Shown here piece by piece: positions 1-6,765 of a stretch of DNA of 11,016 nucleotides. The first letter of the stretch is position 1. The number at the start of each line of letters is the position of its first letter. The DNA is taken from the NCBI GenBank assembly GCA_027335545.1, contig DAHWHV010000099.1, positions 1 to 11,016 of the forward strand, given 5' to 3'. A model generated the notes under the pieces. The model searched no databases. It was not told the origin of the DNA and worked only from the letters and a program-made list of their open reading frames with translations. The stretch comes from Clostridia bacterium (lineage in GTDB: Bacteria > Bacillota_E > RBS10-35 > JAJYVN01). The position numbers and the translations under genes are program-made.

Positions 1-147
1 GGCCGCCCCGGTTCGGCGTGGGGCGTGCCCGGCGTCCGGGGTCGAAGCAGCCGCCAGCAGCCGCTGGCCACCTCGGGCGCGGGGTGGAATGGGGTTTGGG
101 GTGGGCCCGTCGGAGGCCGCCCTGGAGGACGTGGGGAGGGATGGCCC
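1..147. other. Upstream region of the GT4 gene, no gene seen
   Basis: This is GC-rich sequence before the first gene. Its right end carries the Shine-Dalgarno sequence of the glycosyltransferase (GGGGAGGG at about 132-139). The glycosyltransferase frame is open back to position 25, but the translation there is Gly/Arg-rich and unlike the family. I see no convincing -35/-10 pair, so the promoter or an upstream operon partner probably lies left of the window. Confidence 0.5.
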
Positions 148-1317
148 GTGCGAGTGGCGATGTTCACCGAGACCTTCCTCCCCTCGACCGATGGGGTGGT
201 CACCCGTTTGTTGGCCACCCTGCCGGAGATGTCGCGCTCGGGGCACGAGGTGCTGCTGCTGGCCCCCGACGGGGGACCGGCCCATTACGCCGGCGCCCGC
301 GTGGAGGGGTTCCCGGGGAAGCCGTTCTTCCTGTACCCGGACAAGCGCGTGATCTGGCCGCGCACCCGTGCGCTGGACCTGCTACGCGAATTCCAGCCCG
401 ACCTCATCCACACGGTCAACCCGGTCGTCTTCGGATTGGGGGCGATCGTGGCCTCACGCCGGATCAACGTCCCGTTGGTGGCCAGCTACCACACCCACTT
501 CCCCCACTTCGCCCAGGTCTACGGCTACGGCTGGCTCACCGGGCCGATCTGGGGCTATATGCGCCTCCTCCACAACCGCGCCGTGGTCAATCTCTGCACC
601 TCGGAGTCCGCCCGCCTGGATCTGGTGCGGCACCGCTTCCGGCGGGTCCGCGTCTGGGACCACGGCGTCGACCTGCAGCGGTTCGCCCCGAGGCCCGCCG
701 AGCCGCGCATGCGCCTGCGGCTCTCCGGCGGCGCACCGGTGCGCACCGTGCTGCTGTGTGTGGCGCGCCTGGCGCCCGAGAAGCAGATCGAGCGGCTGCT
801 TCCCCTAGTGCGGGGCCTGCCGGACATCGCCTTGGCCCTCGTCGGCGACGGCCCCTGCCGGGCCGAGTTGGAGCGCGCCTTCGCCGGCACGCCCACGACC
901 TTCGTCGGGAACCTGCAGGGCGACGAACTGGTCGCCGCCTATACGTCCGCGGACGCGTTCGTCTTCCCCTCGACGATGGAGACCCTGGGCCTAGTGCTGT
1001 TGGAGGCGATGGCCTGCGGCCTGCCGGTGATCGCGGCGCGTAGCGCCCCGACTCTGAAGCTGGTGGGCGAGTCCGCGGGCGTCCTGTACAATGCCGATGA
1101 TGCGGCCAGCCTGCTGGCGGCCGTCCGCCGCCTGCGGGACGAGCCGGGACTGGCGGAGCGCCTGGCGGCCGGCTCGCGGCGCGCCGGGGCCCAGCACGGC
1201 TGGGAGGCGCCGACCCGGCAATTGGTCGGCTACTACACCGAGGCGTTGCAGTATGCGGGTGCCGGGGCGGAGGCCCCGCGCCTGGCATCCGGTGACACCG
1301 GGTCCAGGGGGTTTTGA
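148..1317 (+). CDS. GT4 family glycosyltransferase, SqdX/MgtA-like
   Basis: Predicted GT-B fold retaining glycosyltransferase of family GT4, 389 aa from GTG 148, moving a sugar from a nucleotide-sugar donor to a lipid or glycan acceptor at the inner membrane face. The N-terminal acceptor domain opens with RVAMFTETFLPSTDGVVTR (2-20) and contains VASYHTHFPHF (111-121). The C-terminal donor domain has VARLAPEKQ (205-213) and the GT4 E-x7-E motif (E278, E286) in METLGLVLLEAMACGLPVIA. The overall pattern recalls cyanobacterial SqdX (sulfoquinovosyl-diacylglycerol synthase) and actinobacterial GDP-mannose-dependent MgtA/PimB-type enzymes. Donor and acceptor cannot be fixed from sequence. GTG 148 is chosen because homologous-looking sequence begins there and GGGGAGGG lies about 8 bases upstream. 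The next gene is gtrA-like, 94 bases on, probably co-transcribed. A nearby GDP-mannose gene favours mannose as donor, while the SqdX likeness favours UDP-sulfoquinovose or UDP-glucose. Confidence 0.9.
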   Translation: MRVAMFTETFLPSTDGVVTRLLATLPEMSRSGHEVLLLAPDGGPAHYAGARVEGFPGKPFFLYPDKRVIWPRTRALDLLREFQPDLIHTVNPVVFGLGAIVASRRINVPLVASYHTHFPHFAQVYGYGWLTGPIWGYMRLLHNRAVVNLCTSESARLDLVRHRFRRVRVWDHGVDLQRFAPRPAEPRMRLRLSGGAPVRTVLLCVARLAPEKQIERLLPLVRGLPDIALALVGDGPCRAELERAFAGTPTTFVGNLQGDELVAAYTSADAFVFPSTMETLGLVLLEAMACGLPVIAARSAPTLKLVGESAGVLYNADDAASLLAAVRRLRDEPGLAERLAAGSRRAGAQHGWEAPTRQLVGYYTEALQYAGAGAEAPRLASGDTGSRGF

Positions 1318-1411
1318 TTTGCCGCTCCGGCCCGACCCGGCCATGATCGGGCGGGAGGCGCCCGAGGTTGGCGAGGGAGCGCCCGAGCCCGCCCGCGAGG
1401 CGTCGGGCGGC

Positions 1412-1882
1412 ATGGCCATGGCTGTCCCCACCACACGCCCGTGGCGCCAATACTTCCAGTTTGCCACGGTCGGCGTCCTGAATGCGGTCGTGGATTTGGG
1501 GATCCTGAACCTGCTGCTTTGGCTGTGGCCGACCACGGACCCCCTTGGCCTGACCATCGAAAACTCTCTGGCCGTGGCGCTCGCCATCGCCAACTCCTAT
1601 CTCTGGAACAGCCATTGGACCTTCCGCCGGGAGGCCGACGGCAGTTGGCGCCAGATAACGCTCTTTTTGGCGCAATCCCTGATCAACATCGGCATCAACG
1701 ACGCGGCCCTGCTGCTGACCGCCGGTCAGGTACGCCACCTCCACCTGGGCCCGGCGTGGGTGACGGTGAACCTCAGCAAGGGCGTGGCGATGGCCTTTGC
1801 CTCCAGCGCCAGCTTCCTGATCATGCGCCTGTTCGTCTTCCGTCGATCCGGCTCCGGGAGGCCCGGCTCTGGGAGGCCGTAG
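1412..1882 (+). CDS. GtrA family membrane protein
   Basis: Small integral membrane protein, 156 aa from ATG 1412, with four predicted transmembrane segments at about 16-38, 48-66, 81-104 and 114-141. These are the size and layout of the GtrA/DPMS family, which is thought to flip or retain polyprenyl-phosphate-linked sugars. The family-type motif is NSYLWNSHWTF (61-71), matching the usual N-x-x-x-N-x-x-W-T-F pattern after TM2. The frame is open further upstream. ATG 1343 would add 23 residues of acidic Glu/Ala/Pro sequence, and ATG 1418 is another choice. I prefer 1412 for a weak GAGG 11 bases upstream and a normal family length. The C-terminus carries GSGRP twice from a 15-base tandem duplication. 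The gene follows the GT4 gene and probably works with it on a lipid-linked sugar. Confidence 0.85.
   Translation: MAMAVPTTRPWRQYFQFATVGVLNAVVDLGILNLLLWLWPTTDPLGLTIENSLAVALAIANSYLWNSHWTFRREADGSWRQITLFLAQSLINIGINDAALLLTAGQVRHLHLGPAWVTVNLSKGVAMAFASSASFLIMRLFVFRRSGSGRPGSGRP
1848..1877 (+). repeat. 15-bp in-frame tandem duplication at the gtrA 3' end
   Basis: Two adjacent 15-base units, CCGGCTCCGGGAGGC (1848-1862) and CCGGCTCTGGGAGGC (1863-1877), differ at one base. They encode a repeated GSGRP in the cytoplasmic tail just before the stop codon, so they add five residues without breaking the frame. Confidence 0.85.
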
Positions 1883-1918
1883 CGCCACCGACCGCCTGGC
1901 GCGCCGGGGCCGGTGTCC

Positions 1919-1941
1919 GGGGCGGGCCGCGGCCCGCCGCC
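1919..1941. terminator. Hairpin between convergent genes, possible two-way terminator
   Basis: GGCGGGCC (1921-1928) and GGCCCGCC (1931-1938) form a perfect 8-bp inverted repeat, and past one bulged G the flanking GG/CC (1919-1920, 1940-1941) can add two pairs. It lies in the 101-base gap between the 3' ends of the gtrA-like gene (+) and the manC-like gene (-), the expected place for a shared terminator. Neither side has a T-tract, so true intrinsic termination is unproven. Confidence 0.4.
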
Positions 1942-1983
1942 CCCGGTCCGGCGCTCCCGGGGTACGGCGGCCCGCGCTTCCGG

Positions 1984-3543
1984 TCACGCCCGGCCGTAGC
2001 GGTCGTCCAGGCGCACCACGTCGTCCAATTCAGACGTGGAGGCCTCCAGAAAGCAGGTGTCGGTGTCGGCGTGGACCCGGTGGACCTCGCCGGGGCGGAT
2101 GGTGGCCACTAGGCCGGGACGGATCTGCTCCCGTTGCCCGGCGTGCTCCAGGACGCCCGACCCGTAGAGGTACCAGTGGGTCTCGCATTTGGCCGCGTGG
2201 TACTGGCGGCTCAGGGCGTGGCCGGCACGAACGCAGATCACCTTGGCGGCGTAGCCCTGGCCGTGCGCCCAGACGACCTCCCAACCCCACGGCTTGTCGA
2301 CCACGCGTACGGCGTCGCCCGCGGCGGCGGCCGCCTGCAGGAAGGCCGCGAAGGGTTGCGGTTGCGGCAGGCCCCCGTCGCGCGCCAAGTCGCCGAGCAG
2401 GCCGCGGGCATCGGTCCCTAGCGGGGTCACCAGGGTGACGTGGTCCTCCGCGCTGGCGACGAGCACGCCGTCCATGCCGGCCACGACCACCGGCTGAGAG
2501 GTCGTGTTGTAGACCACGGAGTTCTGGGTGTGCAGCAGGCGTGCGGGCCCGCGGACGAAGTTCCCCTGCCCGTCCGCCTCGACCCGGGGCATCTCCGCCC
2601 AATTGCCCACGTCGTGCCAGCGGAACCCCGCCCGCGCGACGGCCACGTGGGGGGCCTGCTGCAGTACCGCGTAGTCCAGGGAGAGGGACGGGAGCGCCGC
2701 AAAGGCCCGAGCGCGGGCCTCCCCCCCCGCCGCCAGGGCGGGGAGGGCCCCGGCGATGGCCGGGGCGTGGGCGGCGAAGCCGGCGAGGAGGTCCCTGGCG
2801 CGGCAGACCAGGACGCCCGCGTTCCAGTACGCGTTGCCCGCGCGCAGGAGCGCGGCGGCCGCGTCCGGGTCGGGCTTCTCCACAAAGCGGAGGGCGGCGT
2901 GGACGCCGGGGCTCACCTCGGTGTCGGAGCGGAGGATGTAGCCGTAGCGTGCGTCCGGGCGTTGCGGCGGGATGCCGAGGCAGGTCAGGTAGCCGGCGTC
3001 GGCGGCGGCCAAGGCCAGCCCGACGGTGTCAGCGAAGGCCCCGGCGTCCGGGACGTGGTGGTCGCTGGGCATGATCACCAGCCGGGCCTCCGCCGCGCGA
3101 GCGGCGATGGTGGCGGCCGCCAGGGCGACCGCCGGCCCGGTGTCGCGCCGGCAGGGCTCCAGGAGGATGTTCCCCTCGGCCACGTCGCCCTGGGACTGCA
3201 CGACCAGCTGTTGGGCGTGGCCCTCGCTGCCGACCAGCCAGATGTGCTCGGGCGGGGCCAGGCGGCGGGCGCGGGCGATGGTGTCCTGCAGCAGGCTGCG
3301 CCCGCCGAACAGGCGGGCGAAGGGCTTGGGGCTCTGTGGGGTGCTGGCGGGCCAGAACCGTTCGCCGAAGCCTCCCGCCAGGATCACGACGTGGACCGCG
3401 GGGGTGGCGACCGGGGCGACGCCCCCGGCGGGGGCGGGGGACACCGCCGCCGGGGAGGGATCCGCGGTGGCCGAGGCCCCCGCCTCCAGGGCCCGGCCGG
3501 GCGCCGGGGAGCCGTGGTCGGCACTGCGCTGCTCGAGGCTCAC
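1984..3543 (-). CDS. manC: Mannose-1-phosphate guanylyltransferase / cupin (PMI type II-like) fusion
   Basis: Bifunctional-type enzyme, 519 aa, making GDP-mannose from mannose-1-phosphate and GTP. Its C-terminal cupin may also interconvert fructose-6-P and mannose-6-P. The N-terminal nucleotidyltransferase domain (about 50-390) has LAGGFGERFWPAS...SPKPF (55-75), PSDHH (159-163), YGYI (200-203), VEKP (221-224), YWNAGV (239-244), LDYAVLQ (289-295) and WHDVGNWAEM (309-318), all expected for the GMP family. The cupin (about 415-515) has KPWGWE (417-422), RQYHAAKCETHWYL with H449 and E454, GEVHRV with H488, and the typical tail DDVVRLDDRYGR. The start is GTG 3543, preceded by AAGGAG 11 bases upstream. 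About 50 residues of Ala/Pro-rich sequence precede the catalytic domain, which is unusual. Its product could feed the convergent GT4 enzyme. The nucleotidyltransferase call is firm; PMI activity is inferred from fusion architecture. Confidence 0.93.
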   Translation of the reverse strand: MSLEQRSADHGSPAPGRALEAGASATADPSPAAVSPAPAGGVAPVATPAVHVVILAGGFGERFWPASTPQSPKPFARLFGGRSLLQDTIARARRLAPPEHIWLVGSEGHAQQLVVQSQGDVAEGNILLEPCRRDTGPAVALAAATIAARAAEARLVIMPSDHHVPDAGAFADTVGLALAAADAGYLTCLGIPPQRPDARYGYILRSDTEVSPGVHAALRFVEKPDPDAAAALLRAGNAYWNAGVLVCRARDLLAGFAAHAPAIAGALPALAAGGEARARAFAALPSLSLDYAVLQQAPHVAVARAGFRWHDVGNWAEMPRVEADGQGNFVRGPARLLHTQNSVVYNTTSQPVVVAGMDGVLVASAEDHVTLVTPLGTDARGLLGDLARDGGLPQPQPFAAFLQAAAAAGDAVRVVDKPWGWEVVWAHGQGYAAKVICVRAGHALSRQYHAAKCETHWYLYGSGVLEHAGQREQIRPGLVATIRPGEVHRVHADTDTCFLEASTSELDDVVRLDDRYGRA

Positions 3544-4233
3544 CGGGCGATCGTCTCCTTACCAGGGGGAATGCGGGCCGGCGGCCGCAGCGCGGGGTCG
3601 CGCTCGGGCCACACGCGGGGCGTCGCGCCCGGGCGGCCGCACTCCACGTTCCGCGTCCGCGGTCGCGGCAAGGGTCTGGTCCTCCCGCGACCGGTTCTGG
3701 CGGGACCACTTCCCGTAGCGGGGGCTGACGTGCCCGGCGCAAACCGTCCCTAGGCGTTCCGGCCTCCCTGGGCCTCTTGCCGCCGTCCCTGGGCGGACCG
3801 CTTCGCCGCGCCCAACCGGACCCGGGGGCCCGCCGCCGCACAGGGGCTTGCTCGCCAACCCCCGGGAATCCTGCTCCGGGCCCGAGGCGCACGGGCCACC
3901 GCCTCCGGCGACGGTGCGGCCAAAGCGGGCCTTTGCCGCACCTCACCGGGCCGCGCGGCGCAGGACGCGGCGCTGACTGGGCGCCGCGAGCCGTCCGCGG
4001 ACGCAGGGAGTGGTCCCTCCGTGTGGAAGCCGCGGGGCGGGTGGCGCCCCAGCGGCCCCGGCCGCCAAAGGGCGGCGCTGCCCGGCCGTGATCCGCGAGG
4101 CGGGGCGCATCCGTCCCCGCCCGGGGCCGGGTGCACCCCGCAGGCGGAAAGGGGGAGAGAGCCTGACCGGTGCGGCGTGCGGGGACGGGGGTCGTTCCGT
4201 CGACACGCCGGAACCGCGCCAGGTGCTGGACCG
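3544..4233. other. 690-bp divergent intergenic region, no convincing gene
   Basis: This region separates the - strand manC-like gene from the + strand threonine aldolase gene. Several frames are open only because the DNA is so GC-rich; their translations are Arg/Pro/Gly/Ala-rich with no family resemblance. The manC-proximal part (3661-3715) holds overlapping inverted repeats, such as GGTCGCGG (3661-3668) with CCGCGACC (3685-3692), and TCCCGC (3683-3688) with GCGGGA (3700-3705), which could fold as alternative hairpins in the manC leader. A dispersed hairpin repeat lies at 3909-3941. I could not name a clear -35/-10 pair for either gene. Confidence 0.6.
3909..3941. repeat. Dispersed palindromic repeat, copy A
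   Basis: This 33-base element matches 9014-9046 at 30 of 33 positions by direct reading, in the same orientation. It folds as GGTGCGG (3912-3918) with CCGCACC (3935-3941), a bulged C, and an inner CAAAG (3920-3924) with CTTTG (3930-3934) around a CGGGC loop. Here it sits in a divergent promoter region, not behind a gene end, so it is not simply a terminator. It resembles the REP class of short palindromic repeats in layout. Confidence 0.75.
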
Positions 4234-5265
4234 ATGACAACGCAGCTCGTCGACCTGCGCTCGGACACCGTGACGCGCCCCACCCCGGAGATGCGCCGGG
4301 CCATGGCCGAGGCGGAGGTGGGGGACGATGTCTACGGCGAGGACCCGACGGTGAACCGCCTGGAGGCCGAGATCGCCGCCGCCACGGGCAAGGAGGCGGC
4401 GCTCCTGGTGCCCAGTGGGACGATGGGGAACCAGATCGCCCTGCTCTGCCAGACCGAGCGGGGGGACGAGGTGCTCCTGCACGAGGAGTCGCACATCTAC
4501 TACTACGAGGCCGGGGGCCCCGCGGCCCTGGGCGGGGTGATGCCCCGCCTGCTCCCCGGCGCCCGGGGCCGCTTCACGCCGGGGGCCGTCGCCGCCGCCC
4601 TGCGCCCACCCAACGCCCACTTCCCGCGCCCGCGCCTGGTCTGCCTGGAGAACACCCACAACCGCGGCGGCGGCAGCGTCTGGAGCCTGGAGGCCACGCG
4701 CGCTGTCTCGGAGCTGGCGCGGGGCGCGGGCCTGCGCGTGCACCTGGACGGGGCTCGGCTCTGGAACGCGGCCGTCGCCCTGGGGGTGCCCGTCGCGGCC
4801 CTCTGTGCCCCGGTGGACACCGTCATGTGCTGCCTGAGCAAGGGGTTGGGGGCACCGGTGGGTTCGCTGCTGTGCGGAGACGCCGCGCTGGTCGAGCGGG
4901 CCCGGCGCTACCGCAAACTCCTGGGTGGAGGCATGCGGCAGGCCGGGGTGCTGGCGGCGGCCGGTCTGGTGGCCCTGCACACCATGGTGGAGCGACTGGC
5001 GGAGGACCACGCCAACGCCCGCTTCCTGGCCGACGGGCTCTCTGCCGTGCCGGGGTTGGAGGTCGCCGTGGCCGAGGTGGAGACGAACATGGTGCGCGTG
5101 GGGACGCGCCACCGTCCCGCGCCCGTGGTCGCGGCCGCGCTGCGCGAACTGGGGGTGCTCTGCAACGCGGTGGACGCCGGGACGCTGCGGCTGGTCACCC
5201 ACCACGATGCCCCGCGGGCGGCCTGCGAGCGCGCCCTGACGGCCTTCGCTCGCGTCCAGGGCTAG
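4234..5265 (+). CDS. ltaE: Low-specificity L-threonine aldolase
   Basis: PLP-dependent fold-type I enzyme, 343 aa, cleaving L-threonine or L-allo-threonine to glycine and acetaldehyde, in the cytoplasm. The signature start is [16 protein letters not shown] (6-21), followed by [16 protein letters not shown] (29-44). H87 in [10 protein letters not shown] stacks on PLP in this family, [10 protein letters not shown] (170-179) carries the PLP-contacting Asp172 and Arg175, and K203 in [13 protein letters not shown] is the Schiff-base lysine. Length and motifs match bacterial LtaE (about 330-345 aa). ATG 4234 is chosen because the family begins there and AGGTG lies 8 bases upstream; the frame is open further left but without family sequence. 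It stands apart from the next operon, which has its own promoter. It may supply glycine or recycle threonine. Other beta-hydroxy amino acids are possible substrates. Confidence 0.95.
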   Translation: MTTQLVDLRSDTVTRPTPEMRRAMAEAEVGDDVYGEDPTVNRLEAEIAAATGKEAALLVPSGTMGNQIALLCQTERGDEVLLHEESHIYYYEAGGPAALGGVMPRLLPGARGRFTPGAVAAALRPPNAHFPRPRLVCLENTHNRGGGSVWSLEATRAVSELARGAGLRVHLDGARLWNAAVALGVPVAALCAPVDTVMCCLSKGLGAPVGSLLCGDAALVERARRYRKLLGGGMRQAGVLAAAGLVALHTMVERLAEDHANARFLADGLSAVPGLEVAVAEVETNMVRVGTRHRPAPVVAAALRELGVLCNAVDAGTLRLVTHHDAPRAACERALTAFARVQG

Positions 5266-5270
5266 CGGGG

Positions 5271-5286
5271 CGGGGCCACGGCCCCG
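5271..5286 (+). terminator. Short hairpin after ltaE, weak terminator candidate
   Basis: CGGGGCC (5271-5277) and GGCCCCG (5280-5286) form a near-perfect stem five bases after the ltaE stop and just ahead of the tyrosine operon promoter. There is no T-tract, so intrinsic termination is doubtful; a stem this short is also common by chance in such GC-rich DNA. Confidence 0.3.
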
Positions 5287-5304
5287 ACGGCCGCCCGGGG
5301 CGGC

Positions 5305-5334
5305 TTGACGCGTGCCGCCCGCGCTGCGTATAGT
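5305..5334 (+). promoter_or_regulatory. Sigma-A-like promoter of the T-box/aroF/tyrA operon
   Basis: TTGACG (5305-5310) and TATAGT (5329-5334) are separated by 18 bases and each differs from the vegetative consensus at one position. Transcription would begin near 5341, directly before the T-box leader. In such GC-rich DNA this is the most consensus-like promoter in the window. Confidence 0.8.
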
Positions 5335-5340
5335 GTTGGT

Positions 5341-5644
5341 CAGCCGATGAATGGGCAGAGTACCGCTGTCAGTTGCCTCCAGAGAGCCGGGGACGGTGGA
5401 ATCCCGGTGGCGGACGGGCGCGAATACACCCGGAGGCGCGATCCGGAAGGCAGAACCCTGCCGTTACAGGGTGGGTGCTGTCAGTATGGATGGCCGGTTT
5501 CCCTCCGTTAGCGGGGAGGTCTGTCTGCGCAGAGCGGTCAGACGGTGAAACGAGCGATCGGTTCGGCCCTGTCGGGGCGGACCCGGTCATTTAGGGTGGT
5601 ACCGCGGAGACCTCCGCCCCTACAGATTGGGGTGGGGGTTTTTT
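5341..5644 (+). promoter_or_regulatory. T-box riboswitch leader, tyrosine specifier (UAC)
   Basis: Tyrosine tRNA-sensing leader about 300 bases long. Stem I contains the AGTA side of the specifier loop (5359-5362), the AGAGAG bulge (5381-5386) and the apical GGTGGAA loop (5395-5401). CGCTGTC (5364-5370) pairs with GACGGGCG (5413-5420, one bulged G) and closes the upper stem exactly between AGTA and GAATACA (5422-5428). This sets TAC 5425-5427 as the specifier codon. Further hairpins are ACCCTG/CAGGGT (5455-5472) and CCTCC/GGAGG (5502-5519). The T-box AGGGTGGTACCGCGG spans 5593-5607. GGGGCGGA (5574-5581) is perfectly complementary to TCCGCCCC (5613-5620) in the terminator, giving a mutually exclusive fold. 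By known T-box logic, uncharged tRNA-Tyr pairs at the specifier and T-box, blocks the terminator and allows aroF-tyrA expression. Confidence 0.95.
5608..5644 (+). terminator. Regulated intrinsic terminator of the T-box
   Basis: The stem AGACCTCCGCCCC (5608-5620) pairs with GGGGTGGGGGTTT (5629-5641) through G-C, A-U and G-U pairs around an 8-base loop, and runs into six T residues at 5639-5644. It is the only hairpin in the window followed by a real T-tract. It ends 30 bases before the aroF start, as expected for transcriptional attenuation. Confidence 0.95.
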
Positions 5645-5674
5645 GTTTGCGGCAACCCGTGTGCGAAGGGGGCG

Positions 5675-6724
5675 ATGTCGTTGATCGTCGTGATGAAGGC
5701 CGACTCCTCCGAAGAGGCGATCGCCCGCGTGTCGGCTCGCCTGCAGACCCTCGGGTTCGGCGTCCACCTCTCGCGCGGGGAGCGGCAGACGGTGATCGGC
5801 GCCATCGGGGACAAGAGTGTCCTGGCCGGCGTGGATCTGGAGGCGATGGAGGGTGTGGAGAAGGTCGTGCCGATCCGCCAACCGTTCAAGCTGGTGAGTA
5901 GGGAGTTCCACCCCGAAACCACGGTCGTCGACGTCGGGGGAGTGGCCGTTGGGGGGGCCGAGGTCGTCGTCATCGCGGGGCCGTGCTCCGTGGAGACGCG
6001 CGAGCAGTTGGTGGCGACCGCGCGCGCCGTCAAGGCGGCCGGGGCGCGCCTGCTGCGCGGGGGCGCCTTCAAGCCCCGTACCTCGCCCTACGGCTTCCGC
6101 GGGCTTGGCGAGGAGGGCCTGCACCTGCTGGCCGATGTCCGCGCCGAGATCGGGCTGCCCATCGTGACGGAGGTCATGAGCCCGGAGGCGGTGGCCCTGG
6201 TGGAACGGTACGCCGACTGCCTGCAGATCGGGGCGCGCAACATGCAGAACTACGACCTGCTGCGCGAGGTCGGGCGTACGCGTAAGCCCGTCTTGCTCAA
6301 GCGCGGCTTGGCCGCGACCATCCAGGAGTGGTTGATGGCGGCCGAATACCTCCTAGCCGGCGGCAACTACCAGGTCATTCTCTGCGAACGGGGGATCCGG
6401 ACCTTTGAACCGGCGACGCGCTTCACCATGGACATCAACGCCGTCCCGGTCGCGCAGGAACTCTCCCACCTCCCGGTGATCGTCGATCCGAGCCATGGCA
6501 CGGGCCGGGCGGCTCTGGTGCCCGCGCTGGCGCGGGCGGCCGTCGCCGCCGGGGCCGACGGGCTGATCATGGAGGTGCACCCGAATCCGGCCGAGGCTCT
6601 GTCGGACGGCGCCCAGACGCTGAGCTTCGAGGCCTTCGCCGAGACGATGGTCGGCGTGGCGCGGGTGGCCGCGGCCGTGGATCGGGTCTGCGGGGCCGAC
6701 CGGCCCCTGGCGGCGCGGGCGTGA
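5675..6724 (+). CDS. aroF: 3-deoxy-7-phosphoheptulonate (DAHP) synthase, type I-beta
   Basis: Catalyses condensation of phosphoenolpyruvate and erythrose-4-phosphate to DAHP, the first shikimate-pathway step; 349 aa, cytoplasmic. Residues 1-75 form the ferredoxin-like regulatory domain ([17 protein letters not shown]...) that in Thermotoga DAHP synthase mediates feedback inhibition by tyrosine and phenylalanine. The TIM-barrel follows: GPCSVET with metal ligand C104, [16 protein letters not shown] (126-141) with PEP-binding K133/R135, LLKRG (207-211), [11 protein letters not shown] (235-245), DPSHGTG with H274, and [15 protein letters not shown] with E300 and D311. ATG 5675 follows GAAGGGGG closely; TTG 5681 is an alternative with better spacing. 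It is the first gene after the tyrosine T-box, with tyrA next, so supply is matched to tyrosine need at both transcript and probably enzyme level. Confidence 0.97.
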   Translation: MSLIVVMKADSSEEAIARVSARLQTLGFGVHLSRGERQTVIGAIGDKSVLAGVDLEAMEGVEKVVPIRQPFKLVSREFHPETTVVDVGGVAVGGAEVVVIAGPCSVETREQLVATARAVKAAGARLLRGGAFKPRTSPYGFRGLGEEGLHLLADVRAEIGLPIVTEVMSPEAVALVERYADCLQIGARNMQNYDLLREVGRTRKPVLLKRGLAATIQEWLMAAEYLLAGGNYQVILCERGIRTFEPATRFTMDINAVPVAQELSHLPVIVDPSHGTGRAALVPALARAAVAAGADGLIMEVHPNPAEALSDGAQTLSFEAFAETMVGVARVAAAVDRVCGADRPLAARA

Positions 6725-6750
6725 GCCGCCGCGGCGCGCTGCCGCTCGAC

Positions 6751-6760
6751 GGGGGGGGGG
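6751..6760 (+). repeat. G10 homopolymer at the tyrA ribosome binding site
   Basis: Ten consecutive G residues end five bases before the tyrA ATG and occupy the Shine-Dalgarno position. It is the only purine-rich candidate site upstream of the gene. Such a run is prone to slippage, which would change spacing to the start codon. Confidence 0.8.
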
Positions 6761-6765
6761 CCTAG

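Noticed and set aside
587..1987. Long - strand ORF of 466 codons
   Set aside because: It lies antisense to the GT4 and gtrA genes, and its translation is Arg/Pro/Gly-rich with no family motif; it is a GC-driven shadow frame.
3661..3740. Cobalamin or other known riboswitch on the - strand upstream of manC
   Set aside because: Fragments such as CCCCCGC and GCCAGAA recall B12 elements, but the order and the conserved B12 box are not there.
2440..3753. + strand ORF of 437 codons
   Set aside because: It is antisense to the clearly recognisable manC-type fusion and shows only Gly/Arg/Val-rich low-complexity sequence.
3750..4304. Possible small - strand gene in the manC-ltaE gap
   Set aside because: The translation is low-complexity Arg/Pro/Gly, it overlaps the start of ltaE, and it has no ribosome binding site I can defend.
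5441..5455. SRP RNA apical motif (CCGGAAGGCAG)
   Set aside because: It lies inside the T-box leader between stem I and the next hairpin, and the remaining SRP RNA helices are absent.
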